This document shows positions 38,508 to 49,776 of a DNA stretch of 64,000 bases, one piece after another. The stretch is from Perognathus longimembris pacificus (lineage: Eukaryota > Chordata > Mammalia > Rodentia > Heteromyidae). The position numbers and the translations under genes were made by a program. Numbering within the stretch: position 1 is the stretch's first letter; each line of letters opens with the position of its first letter. The stretch covers positions 38,351,691 through 38,415,690 of the forward strand of contig NC_063174.1 of the NCBI RefSeq assembly GCF_023159225.1, given 5' to 3'. The notes under the pieces were generated by a model that was not told the origin of the DNA, ran no database searches, and worked only from the letters and a program-made list of their open reading frames with translations.

Positions 38508-39460
38508 AATTATTTTTTAAATCCCATATATAACCTACAAAATTAAGAAGAGTGAGGGGATGGGTAAGAATGTTAAAAGGTGTAACACTGATAAATATAC
38601 ATTGTATTCATAAACTGCTTCCCTAGATGGTAACTCCTTTGTACAACTATTTAAAGATAATTTTTTTAATCTTAAATATACCTGAAAATACATTCTGACA
38701 TTTCTAGTGGATGTAAGAAAAAGAGCTAATTACTAATAAAATTAATGCCTTATTTTCAAACAGACACAACTGTCATGGAAGAGAAACATTTAAAATTCCT
38801 AGGACTATATCACCCAAGATGATAAATTTGGAACTTTACATTTACACGTTTTACTATGCCCCTGATTTTTTCATATTTGTCATCAAAGGAAAGCTGAACC
38901 CTAATACCTACAAGTAGGCAAGAAAAAAAAAGGATTAAATAAATGTAAGTGGTTTATAATATCATTTTATTTTTTTTAATAAAAAGTTTAGTGATTTTCC
39001 CTTTGGAATAAAGTTGGAACAGAAATCTCACTTTGAAAAACTAACAAAACTGGACTTATTAACTGAGCATTATTGCTTGACTTAGTGTATCATCTAGTCA
39101 CACAATCTAGAATATAACCTGGATGCTGTGACAGAAATCCCAGAGAGGAAGTTCAAAAGGGTAACTCTGTGCAAGAGTTGTTGGTGTCTCCTTTATATTT
39201 CAAGTCTTTGGAGAAAAAAATTTGTCAGTCATTTTTATTTTCTGACTCACACAAATTGAATTTGTGGATAAATCTATGCAGATCAGAGAACCAACTGTCT
39301 TTTCCAAGCACTAAAATGAAATTTCCTATTTACATGACCTCATGTAACTTTCAAGCACCTTTTTGTCATTTATCTCCAGGTATCTAACAGTGTATCTGTC
39401 ACTAGATACTCAACAACTTCTAGCTGGAAATGAAGTTTCTCAATTATCAAGAATTGATGG

Positions 39461-39664
39461 GGGCTGGGAATATGGCCTAGTGGCAAGAGTGCTTGCCTTG
39501 TATACATGAGGCCCTGGGTTCGATTCCTCAGCACCACATATACAGAAAATGGCCAGAAGTGGCGCTGTGGCTCAAGTGGCAGAGTGCTAGCCTTGAGCAA
39601 AAAGAAGCCAGGGACAGTGCTCAGGCCCTGAGTCCAAGCCCCAGGACTGGCAAAAAAAAAAAAA
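39461..39664 (+). mobile_element. IDL-Geo SINE
   Basis: A full dimer with a pure A tail. The 12-bp duplication aagaattgatgg lies at 39449-39460 and 39665-39676. Confidence 0.93.
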
Positions 39665-40539
39665 AAGAATTGATGGTAATCAAATTTAGCAAAGCCAAAT
39701 TAGAGGACTTAACAACCATGAGTTTCCAATGCTATGTTATTCAAACACAATGATACTTCTTCCTTCCTCATCATCTGGGTTCTAGATTTCAGAATCGATT
39801 CTACCCAAGACAAGTTTGATCATAATATAGGTAAGTCCTGGCCACCTTAGAGAAAAGGAGCTCCTAGTGAACACACTCTTGACATGTCTGGCTCCCTGCA
39901 CAAAGATTCTTTAGCTTGTCATATTCACTCTTGACTGCTATGACGGCGATCAAGACTCTGAAGAAACTGAGTTTCTGCTCACAAACTGCACATGAATTCT
40001 GATACTAGCTGTTGTTAAAAACAGAACTTAACAAAGAACCTAAACTCAGACTTGTGTTTAAAACTACAATGTTTCCTAACATGCCACTATTTTTATGTCT
40101 TCCAACATAGGGCCAAACTTATCTTTCACACTATTTCAAAACATTATGCCGGGAGCTTTGACTGGCCTTTATCTTACCAAACCAGTGCCAAAAAGATGCG
40201 GCACTGGAAACAATTTAATTTGTCACCAGGCATTCTAGAGATCAAAAGGTAGAAATATAAAGCTTTAAACTGAATGAGAGAAACACAAAGAAAATTAAAA
40301 ATCTGAGTATCAATTTGGCATTCAAAACACCAAGAGAAGAGTAGAAAAACAAGAAAAACTAATGATTTTGATAGTAGCTACTACATATCTTAAGATAAAA
40401 CGTCACCATTATCCAGGTGGAGATAAGTTAGCCACAAAAATAACTGTGACAATTGAAGTAAATGTTCAATAATAAATACATACTAGCAATGCCTTATTAA
40501 GAGAAGAAATTATGAAACTCTCAAACACAAAAACAGTGT

Positions 40540-40739
40540 AGTTGGGCTCTAGTGGCTCCTGTCTGTAATCCTAGCTACTAAGGGGTCTGAGATTTGAGGA
40601 TAAGGGTGCCGCGCTGGGAAGGAAAGCCCCAGAGACTAAACACCAAATTAAACACACAAAAAAAGCCGGAAGTGGAGCTGTGGCTCAAGTGGTAGAGCAC
40701 TTGCCTTGAGCAAAAAAGTTCGAGTCTGGTTCAAGACTG

Positions 40740-40740
<1 letters not shown>
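40540..40740 (+). mobile_element. B1-Geo SINE variant
   Basis: A B1-like head (ttgggctctagtggctcctg) with a changed linker (aaacaccaaattaaacacac) and a Geo half ending in a short ttcaagactggg, leading into (GT)n. Confidence 0.75.

Positions 40741-40772
<32 letters not shown>
40741..40772. repeat. (GT)n microsatellite
   Basis: About 15 GT units followed by an imperfect CA stretch. Confidence 0.95.
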
Positions 40773-40773
<1 letters not shown>

Positions 40774-41639
40774 ACGTGCACACACAGACACACAGAGACA
40801 CACAAGAACGAGGGTAAACTGCATAAGAACATATTTGCATACTTCTAAAACAGTCAAGCACGTATAGTTGTTTAGGGAAATCTAAAGAAAAAACAATGGG
40901 ATTTTCACTAAAGGTGTGGGCCAGAGTGCTCTTGGGAAATTGATGGAAACCAGGACACTGGGAGAAAGGCCCTGGGAGAGTACCTTGGGCATGGCCCCCA
41001 TGAGGTTTGGGAAATTCCAAATATAGGCAAAGATCTAGGGTGTGAGGAGAGGAGAAAAATCTGAACTGCAAGACTGTTAAAAGACCTTGTGCTGCTCAAC
41101 TCCTAAGGGACTTTGCCCCTTTCTAATAATTTCCCCACCCATCACTTCCCCAGCCCACCCCCAGTACTTCACACACACCTTTCTTAACATATTATTCAGC
41201 GAGACTCCTAAAGGTGCAATTCTGAAATACAGCACTAGGATCCAGGAAATCAACACATTTCAAAGACACTCCAGCCCTGAGTTCACACATGCTTCCGGGA
41301 CTTGTACGCCGGCCAGCCCAACCCTCCACCTCTCTCACAGCAAATACCTTTAAGAGGCGGGGACAGGCGACACAAGAGGTTGGCAAAGTCCCTGGTCTGG
41401 GGACTTAGCTTATGGCAGTAACCAACTACCCGCTTGCCTGAAAATCTTTCCCGACTTGAAGGGGAGAAGAGTAAGGGGGAAAGACTGGGAAGAGGGGAGA
41501 CTCCCAGGCTTGGGTTTCGGGACGTGGACCCCAGGGGTTCTTGCTGAGTGGGGAGAGGAAGGTTAAGAAGCCCAGGAGTCTGAATTCCAGGTCTGGCCTA
41601 GGGGCGTCTCAGGGATATCCACCTCACCAATCTGAAGCC

Positions 41640-43060
41640 CGGGCAGCCGGAGATCGCGCGCGCACCGCCCCCCTACCCCACCCGCAGAGTCCATCACGCC
41701 CCACCCGACCTTCCCACTTCTAACCTACCACCCTCCGCCAGGCCTGCCCTCCCTCCTCGACCACCCCAGGCCTCCATCCCGTCCCTCCACCCCACTCCGC
41801 GCCCCGCCTTCGCCTTACACTGAATGGGCGGGTAGCAACTGGGGTCCTCGCCGCCAGGCGGGCAGCGGCTCGAGAAGGCGCTTCGCGGGGTCACGTAGTT
41901 GCTGGGGAAGATGCCCACCCGCTGGTTCAGCTGCCCGGTCCACCAGCCCTCGTCGCCGGACACCTGCGAGTCCTTGGACAGCACCTCCACCACGTCGCCC
42001 AGCCGCAGGGTCAGCTCGTCCTCGCCCGCAGCCTCGTACTCGAACACAGCCGTCCAGTAGGGCAGAGGGGCGTCCGAACCCAACCCCCTGGGGGCCGCCG
42101 CCGCCTCCTCCTCCTCTTCCTCCTCCTCCTCGGCCCCGGCCCCCGTTCCATCCTCCCCCGGCGGGGCGGCAGCGGCGGCGCTCGCCAAGCAGCCGAGAAG
42201 CGCGCTCGGGGGCTCCATGGAGCGGCCGATCCATAGGGTGCGGGGCCGCCGCCGCCCGCAGGAGCCGCCGCCGCCTATTGTTCATGCGGCTCCGCAGAGC
42301 TGGGGGGATCCCCCTCCCCCCCGACGGCGGCCGCAGGTAGGGCCCGGGCTGCCGGGGCGGGGAGAGCCGACTGGCCCCGGGCTGGCGGCTCGGAGCGGCG
42401 CGGCGCGGCTAGACGAGGGCGCCGACGGCCAAGCGCTCACCGCAGCAGAGGGGCGCGGCGAGCCGGAGTCCCCGCCTGCGCGTCGCCCCCCCCCCGCCCC
42501 CGGGGGCGGCCTCACTTCCTCAGCCGTGCGTATACCTGCCCGCAGCCGGTGCCCGCCGCCCGCCCGTCCGCAGCCGCTCCCCAATCCGCCCCGCGCAGCG
42601 CGCGCCCCGCCCCCTGCGCCGCCCGCACGCCCGGGACCACCTGACGCAGGCCTGGCTCCGCCCCAACCCTGCGGACCTGAGGGGCGGGGCTTGGTGCCTG
42701 GGCCCCGCCCCCTGCATCAGGCCGTGCTGCTATTGGCTGCGGTGACCCGATCCCGGGTGTCCACCCGCACCCCCCAACTCCGAGGTTGGGGTGGCCTCGC
42801 AGGTTCCTCTCATCCCTTTCCCTCGTCTTCGCACCTCCCCTTGTCCCGCCCTCTTGGAGGGTTCTCCTCCTATTCTCGAACCCCAGGTCGACCCAGCGCT
42901 CTCTCTCATTGGCCCGCCGTGGCTCCAACCATTGGTCCACCGCACCTGTCCGTTTCCTGGAAGAGTTGAACGCCTCCCGCTGTGAGGAAGGCCGGGCCTC
43001 ATTGGGCACGTCCGCAGCGAGGGGAGGGTCCTGAAAGGTGACGGCGGGCGTTCATTCAGA
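41640..43060 (-). promoter_or_regulatory. MAP3K9: CpG island and MAP3K9 promoter
   Basis: A sharp rise in GC and CpG surrounds exon 1, with no SINE between 40773 and 43730. GC boxes are seen at 42681-42690 (ggggcggggc) and 42701-42711. ATTGG on plus, which is CCAAT on the gene strand, occurs at 42732, 42908, 42931 and 43001. No TATA box is evident. The likely 5' UTR begins directly upstream of the ATG at 42218, but the start site cannot be fixed from sequence. The pattern is that of a broad TATA-less promoter. Confidence 0.85.
41819..42218 (-). CDS. MAP3K9: MAP3K9 exon 1 (start, acidic/Ala tract, SH3)
   Basis: 400 coding bases: 133 codons plus a T completed in exon 2. The ATG (42216-42218) is chosen because the peptide [20 protein letters not shown] follows the N-terminus of MLK1. 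A low-complexity stretch has nine Glu (30-38) then four Ala. The SH3 domain spans about 50-112, with the ALYDY-equivalent VFEYEA, the paired WW at 92-93 and SNYV at 106-109. In MLKs the SH3 holds the kinase inactive by intramolecular contact and is released by Cdc42/Rac binding. The donor is CAGT|GTAAGG. Exons 1 to 6 total 1413 bases, exactly 471 codons, with no break. Paralogues MAP3K10, 11 and 21 fit the N-terminus and kinase core less well. Confidence 0.97.
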
Positions 43061-43599
43061 GGACCGGGATGCTAGGGAAGCCGCTCCTTTTGTTTGCGGT
43101 AGGTGGATTGGAGCTCTTCTGGGGTGCACGGTGTTTTCACACCAAAGGGGCTATAGAATGGAGCAGAGAAATGAGCAGGGGTGCACCCCTCTCCCACCCA
43201 GAAAAATAACTCTCTTTTCAGTTGGTTCTGCACCTTTCGCATCTGCCTCTTGGCCTAACCTCGGAGACGAGTTTGGATGCCCCTTCTCGCCCTCACAGGG
43301 GAGCCTCCAGCTCCTTATTGAAGCCTTTCTGGCCCATTGGGAGGTGCATTAGGAGAGCTTTTCAGTCTGCACTTCTGGCCTTCATAAAGATTTGCATACA
43401 TTCCTAGTAAAGCGTTCAATACCACCGTGGCCTTAGAAGGGGAAGAGAAAGGCCACAGACCATCTGTATGGGCTTCAACCTGAGGTTGAGAAAGCTGTGG
43501 TCTCTGATGAGAATCTTCCTTTCGACTGTCCTCGAGTTTCTCTTGCCTAGTTTTAATTGCACCTCCACTGGTGGTGATGCCTATAGAGATAAAAACCAA

Positions 43600-43636
<37 letters not shown>

Positions 43637-43729
43637 GTATAGATATATAGACATAGATACAAGCTAGAGCCTTGCTCCTCAGCAAGGCCTGGCTTTCTCT
43701 AACTCTTTGTTATACAGACTCCATTTTTT
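43061..43729. other. Upstream flank of MAP3K9, no gene seen
   Basis: GC content falls away from the island. The stretch contains only a (GT)n array; no open frame here resembles a known protein. A divergent noncoding transcript could start here, as at many CpG promoters, but nothing in the sequence proves one. Confidence 0.6.
43602..43634. repeat. (GT)n microsatellite
   Basis: About 16 GT units. Confidence 0.95.
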
Positions 43730-43973
43730 CTATTTTTTTTTTTGGTCAGTGGTTGGACTTGAACCCAGGGCCCAGGGCCTGTCCCTGAGCTCTTTGTGCT
43801 CAAGGGTAGCTTCCACCACTTTGAGCCACAGTGCCATTTCCAGTTTTTGAGTAGTTAATTGGAAGTAAGCATCTGACAGGGACTTTTTGTCCCAGCTAGC
43901 TTCAAACCTCCATCTGCAGATCTCAGCCTCCTGAGTAGCTAGGATTAAAGGCATGAGCCACTGGCCCCCTGCT
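43730..43973 (-). mobile_element. B1-Geo SINE
   Basis: An antisense full copy. The 15-bp duplication cagactccatttttt lies at 43715-43729 and 43974-43988, partly overlapping the T tail. Confidence 0.88.
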
Positions 43974-44188
43974 CAGACTCCATTTTTTTTTTTCTCTTCA
44001 AACCTTGAGTAAGAACGAGATTGGTGGTCCCTAATGTTTCTACTGTGCTCTCATACTACCATACCTATGTCTGCTTCCTATAAAAATTCTAGCCTGATGT
44101 CTTCCAAACTTTTCCCTTTCAAAGCAAGAACAGACCCAAGTTATTTAAGCAAAAGTTAGTATTTCACTGAGGTAAATAGGTTGGTTTG

Positions 44189-44305
44189 TTTTTGTTTGAG
44201 ACAGGGTCTCACTATGTAACCCAAGTTAGCTTTGAATTTGAAATTGTCTTGCCTCTGGCTCCAGAGTGCTGGGATTACAGGCATGTACCACCATGCTACT
44301 TGACT
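44189..44305 (-). mobile_element. B1-like SINE
   Basis: An antisense classic monomer: gagacagggtctcactatgt, then aacccaagttagctttgaat and gctgggattacaggcatgta. Confidence 0.8.
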
Positions 44306-44710
44306 ATTGTTGAATCTTAGTTTGGGGCTTATTACTAAGAAACATTTCTTTTAAAAAAAATCAAGCAATTGTACAACACTGGACAAGTTTTCTTGAAAAA
44401 AAAGTGAGGGGCATGACTGAAAGATCTCAGGTGCTAGTAGTATGGACATTCTGTGCTTTGCTGGTCCATATGGCTGCACTATAAACCTAGCACACATTTA
44501 AGGTCTTGAAAATGAGAGGTAAGTAGTATTCTTCAAAATAGTATCCAGAGTAATTCTTGAGACAATCCCTGCAGTAAACGCCCTAAATGTAGATAGGATT
44601 GATTAACTGGAGGAGAGACAGATGAGTCTGAGTAAGTTTTTTTTTTTTTTTTTTAAAAACAGAAGTGTTAGAAGCACAGAAGAGAACTTAGCATCTTAAA
44701 GATTTTCTCT

Positions 44711-44922
44711 TTTTTTCCTTGCCAGTATTGAGGCTTAAACTCAGGGCCTGGGTGCTGTCTCTTAACTTTTTCCTCTCAAAGCTGGCATTTGAACCACAGC
44801 TACCACTTGAACAAGAGCTCCACTTCTGACCATTTCACTGACTTTCCTGTGGCTTTAAACTGTGGTCCTCAAATCTTAGCCCTCCCAAAAGCTAGGATTA
44901 CAGGCATGAGTCACAAGTGTTT
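44711..44922 (-). mobile_element. B1-Geo SINE
   Basis: An antisense, diverged copy with a shortened linker. Head complement ctaggattacaggcatgagt. Confidence 0.75.
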
Positions 44923-45681
44923 AGATGAAAATGGATTTTCTTCATAAAGTTTTCCTTTAGGAAAGAAAGTATTTTTACAAACTAGGTATAGACACAGAGA
45001 AATAAAGAAAACATCAGAAGAAATGCCTAGTGGGTCTGTTGAACTAGTAGGACTATGAGCACTTGGATATCCTTAATTGTCATTTTGCTTGTCTTTATTT
45101 TTTATTTTTTTATTTTTTTAGAAGTGTTAAATATTCTTTATTTGACATTTATACATAAGCCACACTAAAATATCTTTCAATAAGTAAAAGGCAGATTTCA
45201 GAGACAGGGAATTGTAATTAAATTGGCTTAGTGAATACCGAAAATATAGACATTGCTTCCTTATCTTCAACCACTGCCTTTAACAAGTTAATAATCACAA
45301 ATTCAAACAGGTTAATTTTGCTTGATTATCAGACAGTGAAGGGATTTCCCCCCATGTTTAAAAGATGTTCTCATAGTTAGCTATATAAATCTGAATATAA
45401 AGCCAATCTGACAGATTAGGAGATGGTATTCCCTAACTTGTTGAAAAATTGAACATTAGTAAGTCCAATCATATCACAGAAAGGGGAACAAATGACAGTA
45501 TTTTTTTTTAAAGATCACATTCACTTAACCATAAGTCAATTTTACTTAAATCAGGACTGCCCAAAAATATTCTGCCAGCCATTCATGATATGAAATCTGG
45601 TATTAGAGATCAATTGAATTATGGTACACATTAAAAAGCCATGAGACATTTGTTTTGCAATAAATAAATAAGGCAGTGGCT

Positions 45682-45888
45682 GGGCTGGGGATATAGCCTA
45701 GTGGCAAGAGTGCCTGCCTCGGATACACGAGGCCCTAGGTTCGATTCCCCAGCACCACATATACAGAAAACGGCCAGAAGCGGCGCTGTGGCTCAAGTGG
45801 CAGAGTGCTAGCCTTGAGCAAAAAGAAGCCAGGGACAGTGCTCAGGCCCTGAGTCCAAGGCCCAGGACTGGCAAAAAAAAATAAAATA
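45682..45888 (+). mobile_element. IDL-Geo SINE inside the CYCS retrocopy
   Basis: A full dimer of the young type (ctgcctcggatacacgaggc). The perfect 16-bp duplication aaataaggcagtggct lies at 45666-45681 and 45889-45904, ending one base from the CYCS stop codon. Confidence 0.95.
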
Positions 45889-45905
45889 AAATAAGGCAGT
45901 GGCTA

Positions 45906-46223
45906 TTATTCATTTGTAGCTTTTTTGAGGTAAGCTATCAAGTCTGCCCTTTCTCCCTTCTTCTTAATGCCAGCGAAGATCATTTTTGTTCCTGGGATGT
46001 ACTTTTTGGGATTCTCCAAGTACTCCATCAGTGTATCCTCTCCCCAGGTTATTCCTTTGTTCTTATTGGCATCTGTGTAAGTGAATCCAGCTGCTTGACC
46101 TGTCTTCCGACCAAACAGACCATGGAGATTAGGCCCAGTCTTGTGCTTGCCTCCCTTTTCAACGGTGTGGCACTGGGCACACTTCTGAACAAAAATCTTC
46201 TTGCCTTTCTCAACATCACCCAT
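45906..46223 (-). pseudogene. CYCS: Cytochrome c, somatic: intact-frame processed copy
   Basis: A complete 105-codon frame with its stop codes for somatic cytochrome c, the haem electron carrier between complexes III and IV that also triggers the apoptosome. The haem motif CAQCH is at residues 15-19 and the axial Met is in PGTKMIF (about residue 81). The protein differs from the mouse sequence as I recall it only at GFTYT (T for S). The functional gene is interrupted by an intron; this copy has none and carries UTRs, poly(A) and a target-site duplication, so it is a retrocopy. Cytochrome c retropseudogenes are common in mammals. The intact frame suggests recent origin or constraint. Expression is unknown, since no promoter is seen upstream. 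Confidence 0.9.
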
Positions 46224-46439
46224 TTTAAATTTGCTCCTCTGTCGCTACTACAGCAGACAGCAGCTCGAAAGCCAGATGTCCTGCTCTCTGGGCTTGTCTT
46301 TAATGTTGTATGTTCTACATAGTTTTGAGAAGAGGGGAAGAGGAAAACAATCCTTGATCCCTTAGAAATAGGCAACTCACTCCCTGTGTAATTTAAATCT
46401 TTAATACCACAGCAAGTATTTAAGATCTCGTGAAGAATA

Positions 46440-46630
46440 ATTCATCAAACACTTCAGCAAGTCATTCAGTAAATATTTGTTGAATGGATAAGTGCTAGGA
46501 ATTCACGGTTGTCTGACAGGGCTTCATGGAAGAGGTGGAAACAGAACTGGTCCTGGAGGGATATGGGTAAGAACAGGAAAGAGCTAGGGTTCAGGAAAGG
46601 AAGGAAGGAAGAGGTACAACCATGGATGTG
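46440..46630 (+). mobile_element. Possible L2/MIR-related ancient repeat
   Basis: The phrase agtcattcagtaaatatttg, followed by ttgaatggataagtgctagg and cttcatggaagaggtgg, recalls an old mammalian LINE/SINE relic. It may continue to about 47320 across an IDL-Geo (gttgtagaggaccttgtaat, then aaggttttgagcaggactgc). Confidence 0.4.
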
Positions 46631-46644
46631 GGAAATGGTGGAAA

Positions 46645-46845
46645 GGGCTGGGCATATGGCCTAGTGGTAGAGTGCTTGCCACGTATACATGAAGCCCTGG
46701 GTTCGATTACTCAGCACCACAAATATGGAAAAAGCCAGAAGTGGCACTGTGGCTCAAGTGGCAGAGTGCTAGCCTTGAGCAAAAAGAAGCCAGGGACAGT
46801 GCTCAGGCCCTGAGTTCAAGCTCCACGACTGGCAAAACAGAACAA
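46645..46845 (+). mobile_element. IDL-Geo SINE
   Basis: A full dimer. The 14-bp duplication ggaaatggtggaaa lies at 46631-46644 and 46846-46859. Confidence 0.93.
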
Positions 46846-47330
46846 GGAAATGGTGGAAAAATGAGACCATTTGGATGGAATCAAAGGATGAGAAAACTCT
46901 GAAAAGATGGATTGTAAACGAGTTGTAGAGGACCTTGTAATTATTTGACTCATCCTTGTAATTATTTAATTGATTATTTGTAATTATTTAATGCCAAGCA
47001 TGTTTGCCATAAGGGCAGGAACCAGTTTATCTGGTTCTCCACAGTTTTCCCAGCACCTGGAGAATTCCTGTCACCTAATTGACTCTCAGGAAATAGTCAC
47101 ACTTGAACGGCTGACTTGGACATAAGCCTAGAAAGTTTGGGTTTTATGCAATAGATAGAAGGAAGGTTTTGAGCAGGACTGCGAAGTGACTAAATAATAC
47201 TTCTACAGTAGATGAGGGATGAATTCGGAGAGGCCAGCATTGGACATTGAAGGATATTAATTAATTTAATTGGTAGACAATAGAAGTCATGGGTTTGGGA
47301 ACTAATGTAATGGGCAATGATAGAAATTCT

Positions 47331-47420
47331 AGCTTGAGGGAGGCTGAGGCAAGAGAATCACCAGTTTGAGGCCAGCCTGAGCTACATAGCAAGATCCTGT
47401 TTCAAAAACAACAACAAAAA
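47331..47420 (+). mobile_element. B1-like SINE, 5' truncated
   Basis: gggaggctgaggcaagagaa, then gaggccagcctgagctacat and agcaagatcctgtttc, with a CAA tail. Confidence 0.7.
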
Positions 47421-47709
47421 ATCTAGCCAGAGAAGAGGACAGAGCAAAACAGGGACTAAAACATGATTTTGAGACTTTGAGATCCAGGTGGAATTTCCAA
47501 ATTTCACCACTATTATGTTCCTAAGTGAGACGTTTGGGTGACAAATGTCACCCAAAAAGGAACTCTTTTTTTTTTTTTTTTAACCATACTAGAACAATTA
47601 GCACAAAGCAAGGAGAAAATTATGACAGTCAGAGATTCAGGTTGACACTAGACTTAGATTAGAAGATCATGACATATCCTCACTCTAGCCTTTAAAAAAA
47701 CAAAAACAG

Positions 47710-47918
47710 GGGCTGGGGATATGGCCTAGTAGCAAGAGAGCTTGCCTCATATACATGAGGCCCTGGGTTCGATTCCCCAGCACCACATATACAGAAAACG
47801 GCCAGAAGTGGTGCTGTGGCTCAAGTGGCAGAGTGCTAGCCTTGCGCAAAAGGAAGCCAGGGACAGTGCTCAGGCCCTGAGTCCAAGGCCCAGGATTGGC
47901 AAAAACAACAACAACAAC
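47710..47918 (+). mobile_element. IDL-Geo SINE (first of tandem pair)
   Basis: A full dimer with a CAA tail. aaaaacag flanks it at 47702-47709 and 47919-47926. Confidence 0.9.
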
Positions 47919-47926
47919 AAAAACAG

Positions 47927-48141
47927 GGCTGAGAATATGGCCTAGTGGCAAGAGTGTTTGCCTCATATACATGGAGCCCTAGGTTTGATTCCCCAGCACC
48001 ACATATATAGAAAAAACCACCAGAGGTGGTGTTGTGGCTCAAGTAGCAGAGTGCTAGCCTTGAGCAAAAAGAAGCCAGGAACAATGCTCAGGCCCTGAAT
48101 CCAAGGCCCAGGACTGGCAAAAAAACAAACAAACAAATAAA
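47927..48141 (+). mobile_element. IDL-Geo SINE (second of tandem pair)
   Basis: A full dimer in the same orientation beginning directly after the first copy's tail, with a CAAA tail. Confidence 0.9.
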
Positions 48142-48376
48142 GAGGTAGCCTTATACTGTTTTGAACCCTAGTTTCCGCATTTTGGCTTAGGTATAATAAT
48201 AGAACCTTTTTTATGGATGTTTGCAGGAATAAATAAGACATCCAAAAGCATACTGCGTATCACCCAGCAAATTTTCATCATGTTGATCTCTTTCTCTATG
48301 TATTATCCTCAGAAACACGCACCAGAGGTCTCTTGGCAAGAAGCTGAACCTAAAGTTTTTCTAAAGGAATAAAAGA

Positions 48377-48606
48377 AGCCAGGTGCTGGTAGCTCACACC
48401 TGTAATTCTGGCTACTCAGGAGGCTGCAATCTGAGCATCATGGTTCGAAGCCAGCCCAGGCGGGAAACTCATGAGACTCTTATCTCTAATAAACTGCTCA
48501 AAAAAGCCAGAAGTGGTGGTGTGGCTCAAGTAGTAGAGTGCTCAACTTGAGTACAAAGAAGCTCAGGCCCAGAGTTCAAACTCCAGGACTGGCAAGTAAA
48601 TGAAAT
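48377..48606 (+). mobile_element. B1-Geo SINE
   Basis: Starts gccaggtgctggtagctcac. The Geo half is shortened in the middle (caaagaagctcaggcccaga). Confidence 0.82.
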
Positions 48607-48689
48607 AAAGAGTTAGCTTCCCAGTCAGGGAACCAAAAAAATAAATAAGAGAAAGAATAAAACAAAAATAACCAGTTTGATGTTTTGGA

Positions 48690-48850
48690 TTTTGAATTTA
48701 AATTTTTGGATTCAAATTTAAATTTAGACTCTGAATGATACTTTTCTCCTCCAGTGCCTCAGATCCCTTATCTGGAAATTAGGGATAATAATACTTCCCT
48801 CTGGCCACCCATGGTGTATGTATGTTTTGTGCACCTACTTACTATTTGAG
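48690..48850 (-). mobile_element. MIR SINE remnant
   Basis: Antisense MIR order: gtgcctcagatcccttatct, then ggaaattagggataataata and cttccctctggc. Confidence 0.5.
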
Positions 48851-49776
48851 CCCAAAATATGATGGAGTGAATGAGTGTCGCTCTCCCCTTGTTCCTTTTG
48901 GGAATCATTTTAAATCAGTACTTTAGTGCACATGTCAGCCTTTCTTTAAGAAAGGAAAAAAGCAAAGAAAGGTCAGTTTGCCCTGCTTGTTTCTTATTCC
49001 CTGACAATGAGGAAAAGGACTTTTAGACCCTAATTCATAAGCTCCATTTGTATCAATTGTGATTTTAAGCAAATGATTTAGGAAAGGATGCAGTGGATGG
49101 GGCACTTTGCCTCTCTAAGCCTTTGCTGAATAGGGTTATAAGGTTAGATGAAGTAAGGGGTCTCCTGGCAGTAACTAACCCATAAGTACTCAGTTATTTA
49201 TAAATGTTCTTGGAAGTGACAGTATTTTTATTCCTACCTTCTGAGAATGAGCGCTGCTTCTGAACATCAGAGTGGTAAGGAATCTCTCCTTTTTTCCCTC
49301 TTCCTCCTAGCTCCTAGGAAAACCTAGGTTTAGAAGGAGAACAGAGTAAGGAAGTGGTTTCGCATGTCAACTCTCTAGAGAGCTGCATTTGAACAAGGAT
49401 CAGAGCCTTAAATCAAGGAGTAAAGGTCAAACAGAATGTCTGCTTCATTCTGGCTGGTGGCATATTGAGCCCCTGGGATAGCTCTCTATGAAATTACACT
49501 GCTGTCACTGTGCTAGCTCTTCAAGGCCTTCATTTAAGCCTTACTGTCAAGGGCTCCCAACTAGATACAAGAAGAGATAGTCCATTACAAGGATTATCCC
49601 TAACCATTGGGGTTTATAAGGACCATGTAATGACCAGAAAAATAACCACATTAAGTGGGGGGGTAGAGGGGAAGCAGAAACTAATCTTTTGTAATTTAAA
49701 AATAATTGATGTATCAAGAGGGAACATGCATGAATGTTATTGAAAGAAAGATATGAACAGGATTTACTCCAATCTT
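48850..49776. other. Intergenic stretch, little recognisable
   Basis: A second weak antisense MIR-like pattern is seen near 49030-49200. The rest shows no gene, tandem repeat or young SINE. Confidence 0.5.

Larger units (their letters stand above)
37185..38680 (+). mobile_element. L1 3' end (ORF2 end and 3' UTR)
   Basis: The L1 order is clear: ggtgggaatgtaaactaata, then gggtatctacccagaacatc, cactattcataatagccaag, atgtggtacctatacacaat and ggaattttacacagccatta, ending with ggtaactcctttgtacaact. Two IDL-Geo copies (37294 plus, 38293 minus) lie inside. The 26800-26900 stretch carries a similar short 3' terminus. Confidence 0.8.
45087..46302 (-). mobile_element. CYCS retrocopy insertion, whole unit with TSD
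   Basis: The direct repeat gcttgtcttta at 45087-45097 and 46292-46302 encloses, on the minus strand, about 68 bases of 5' UTR, the CYCS reading frame, a roughly 0.8-kb 3' UTR interrupted by an IDL-Geo SINE, AATAAA at 45137-45142 and an A-rich tail at 45098-45120. This is a full-length L1-mediated processed copy. Confidence 0.88.

Noticed and set aside
42217..42969. 250-codon plus-strand open frame opposite MAP3K9 exon 1
   Set aside because: It lies in a CpG island where stop codons are rare. Its Pro/Arg-rich product has no recognisable domain.
46095..46322. 75-codon plus-strand frame over the CYCS copy
   Set aside because: It is the antisense shadow of the cytochrome c coding sequence.
47836..48241. 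Overlapping minus-strand frames with a CxxSxGPEHCPWL-like peptide
   Set aside because: The same peptide recurs at every antisense IDL-Geo copy; it is translated SINE.
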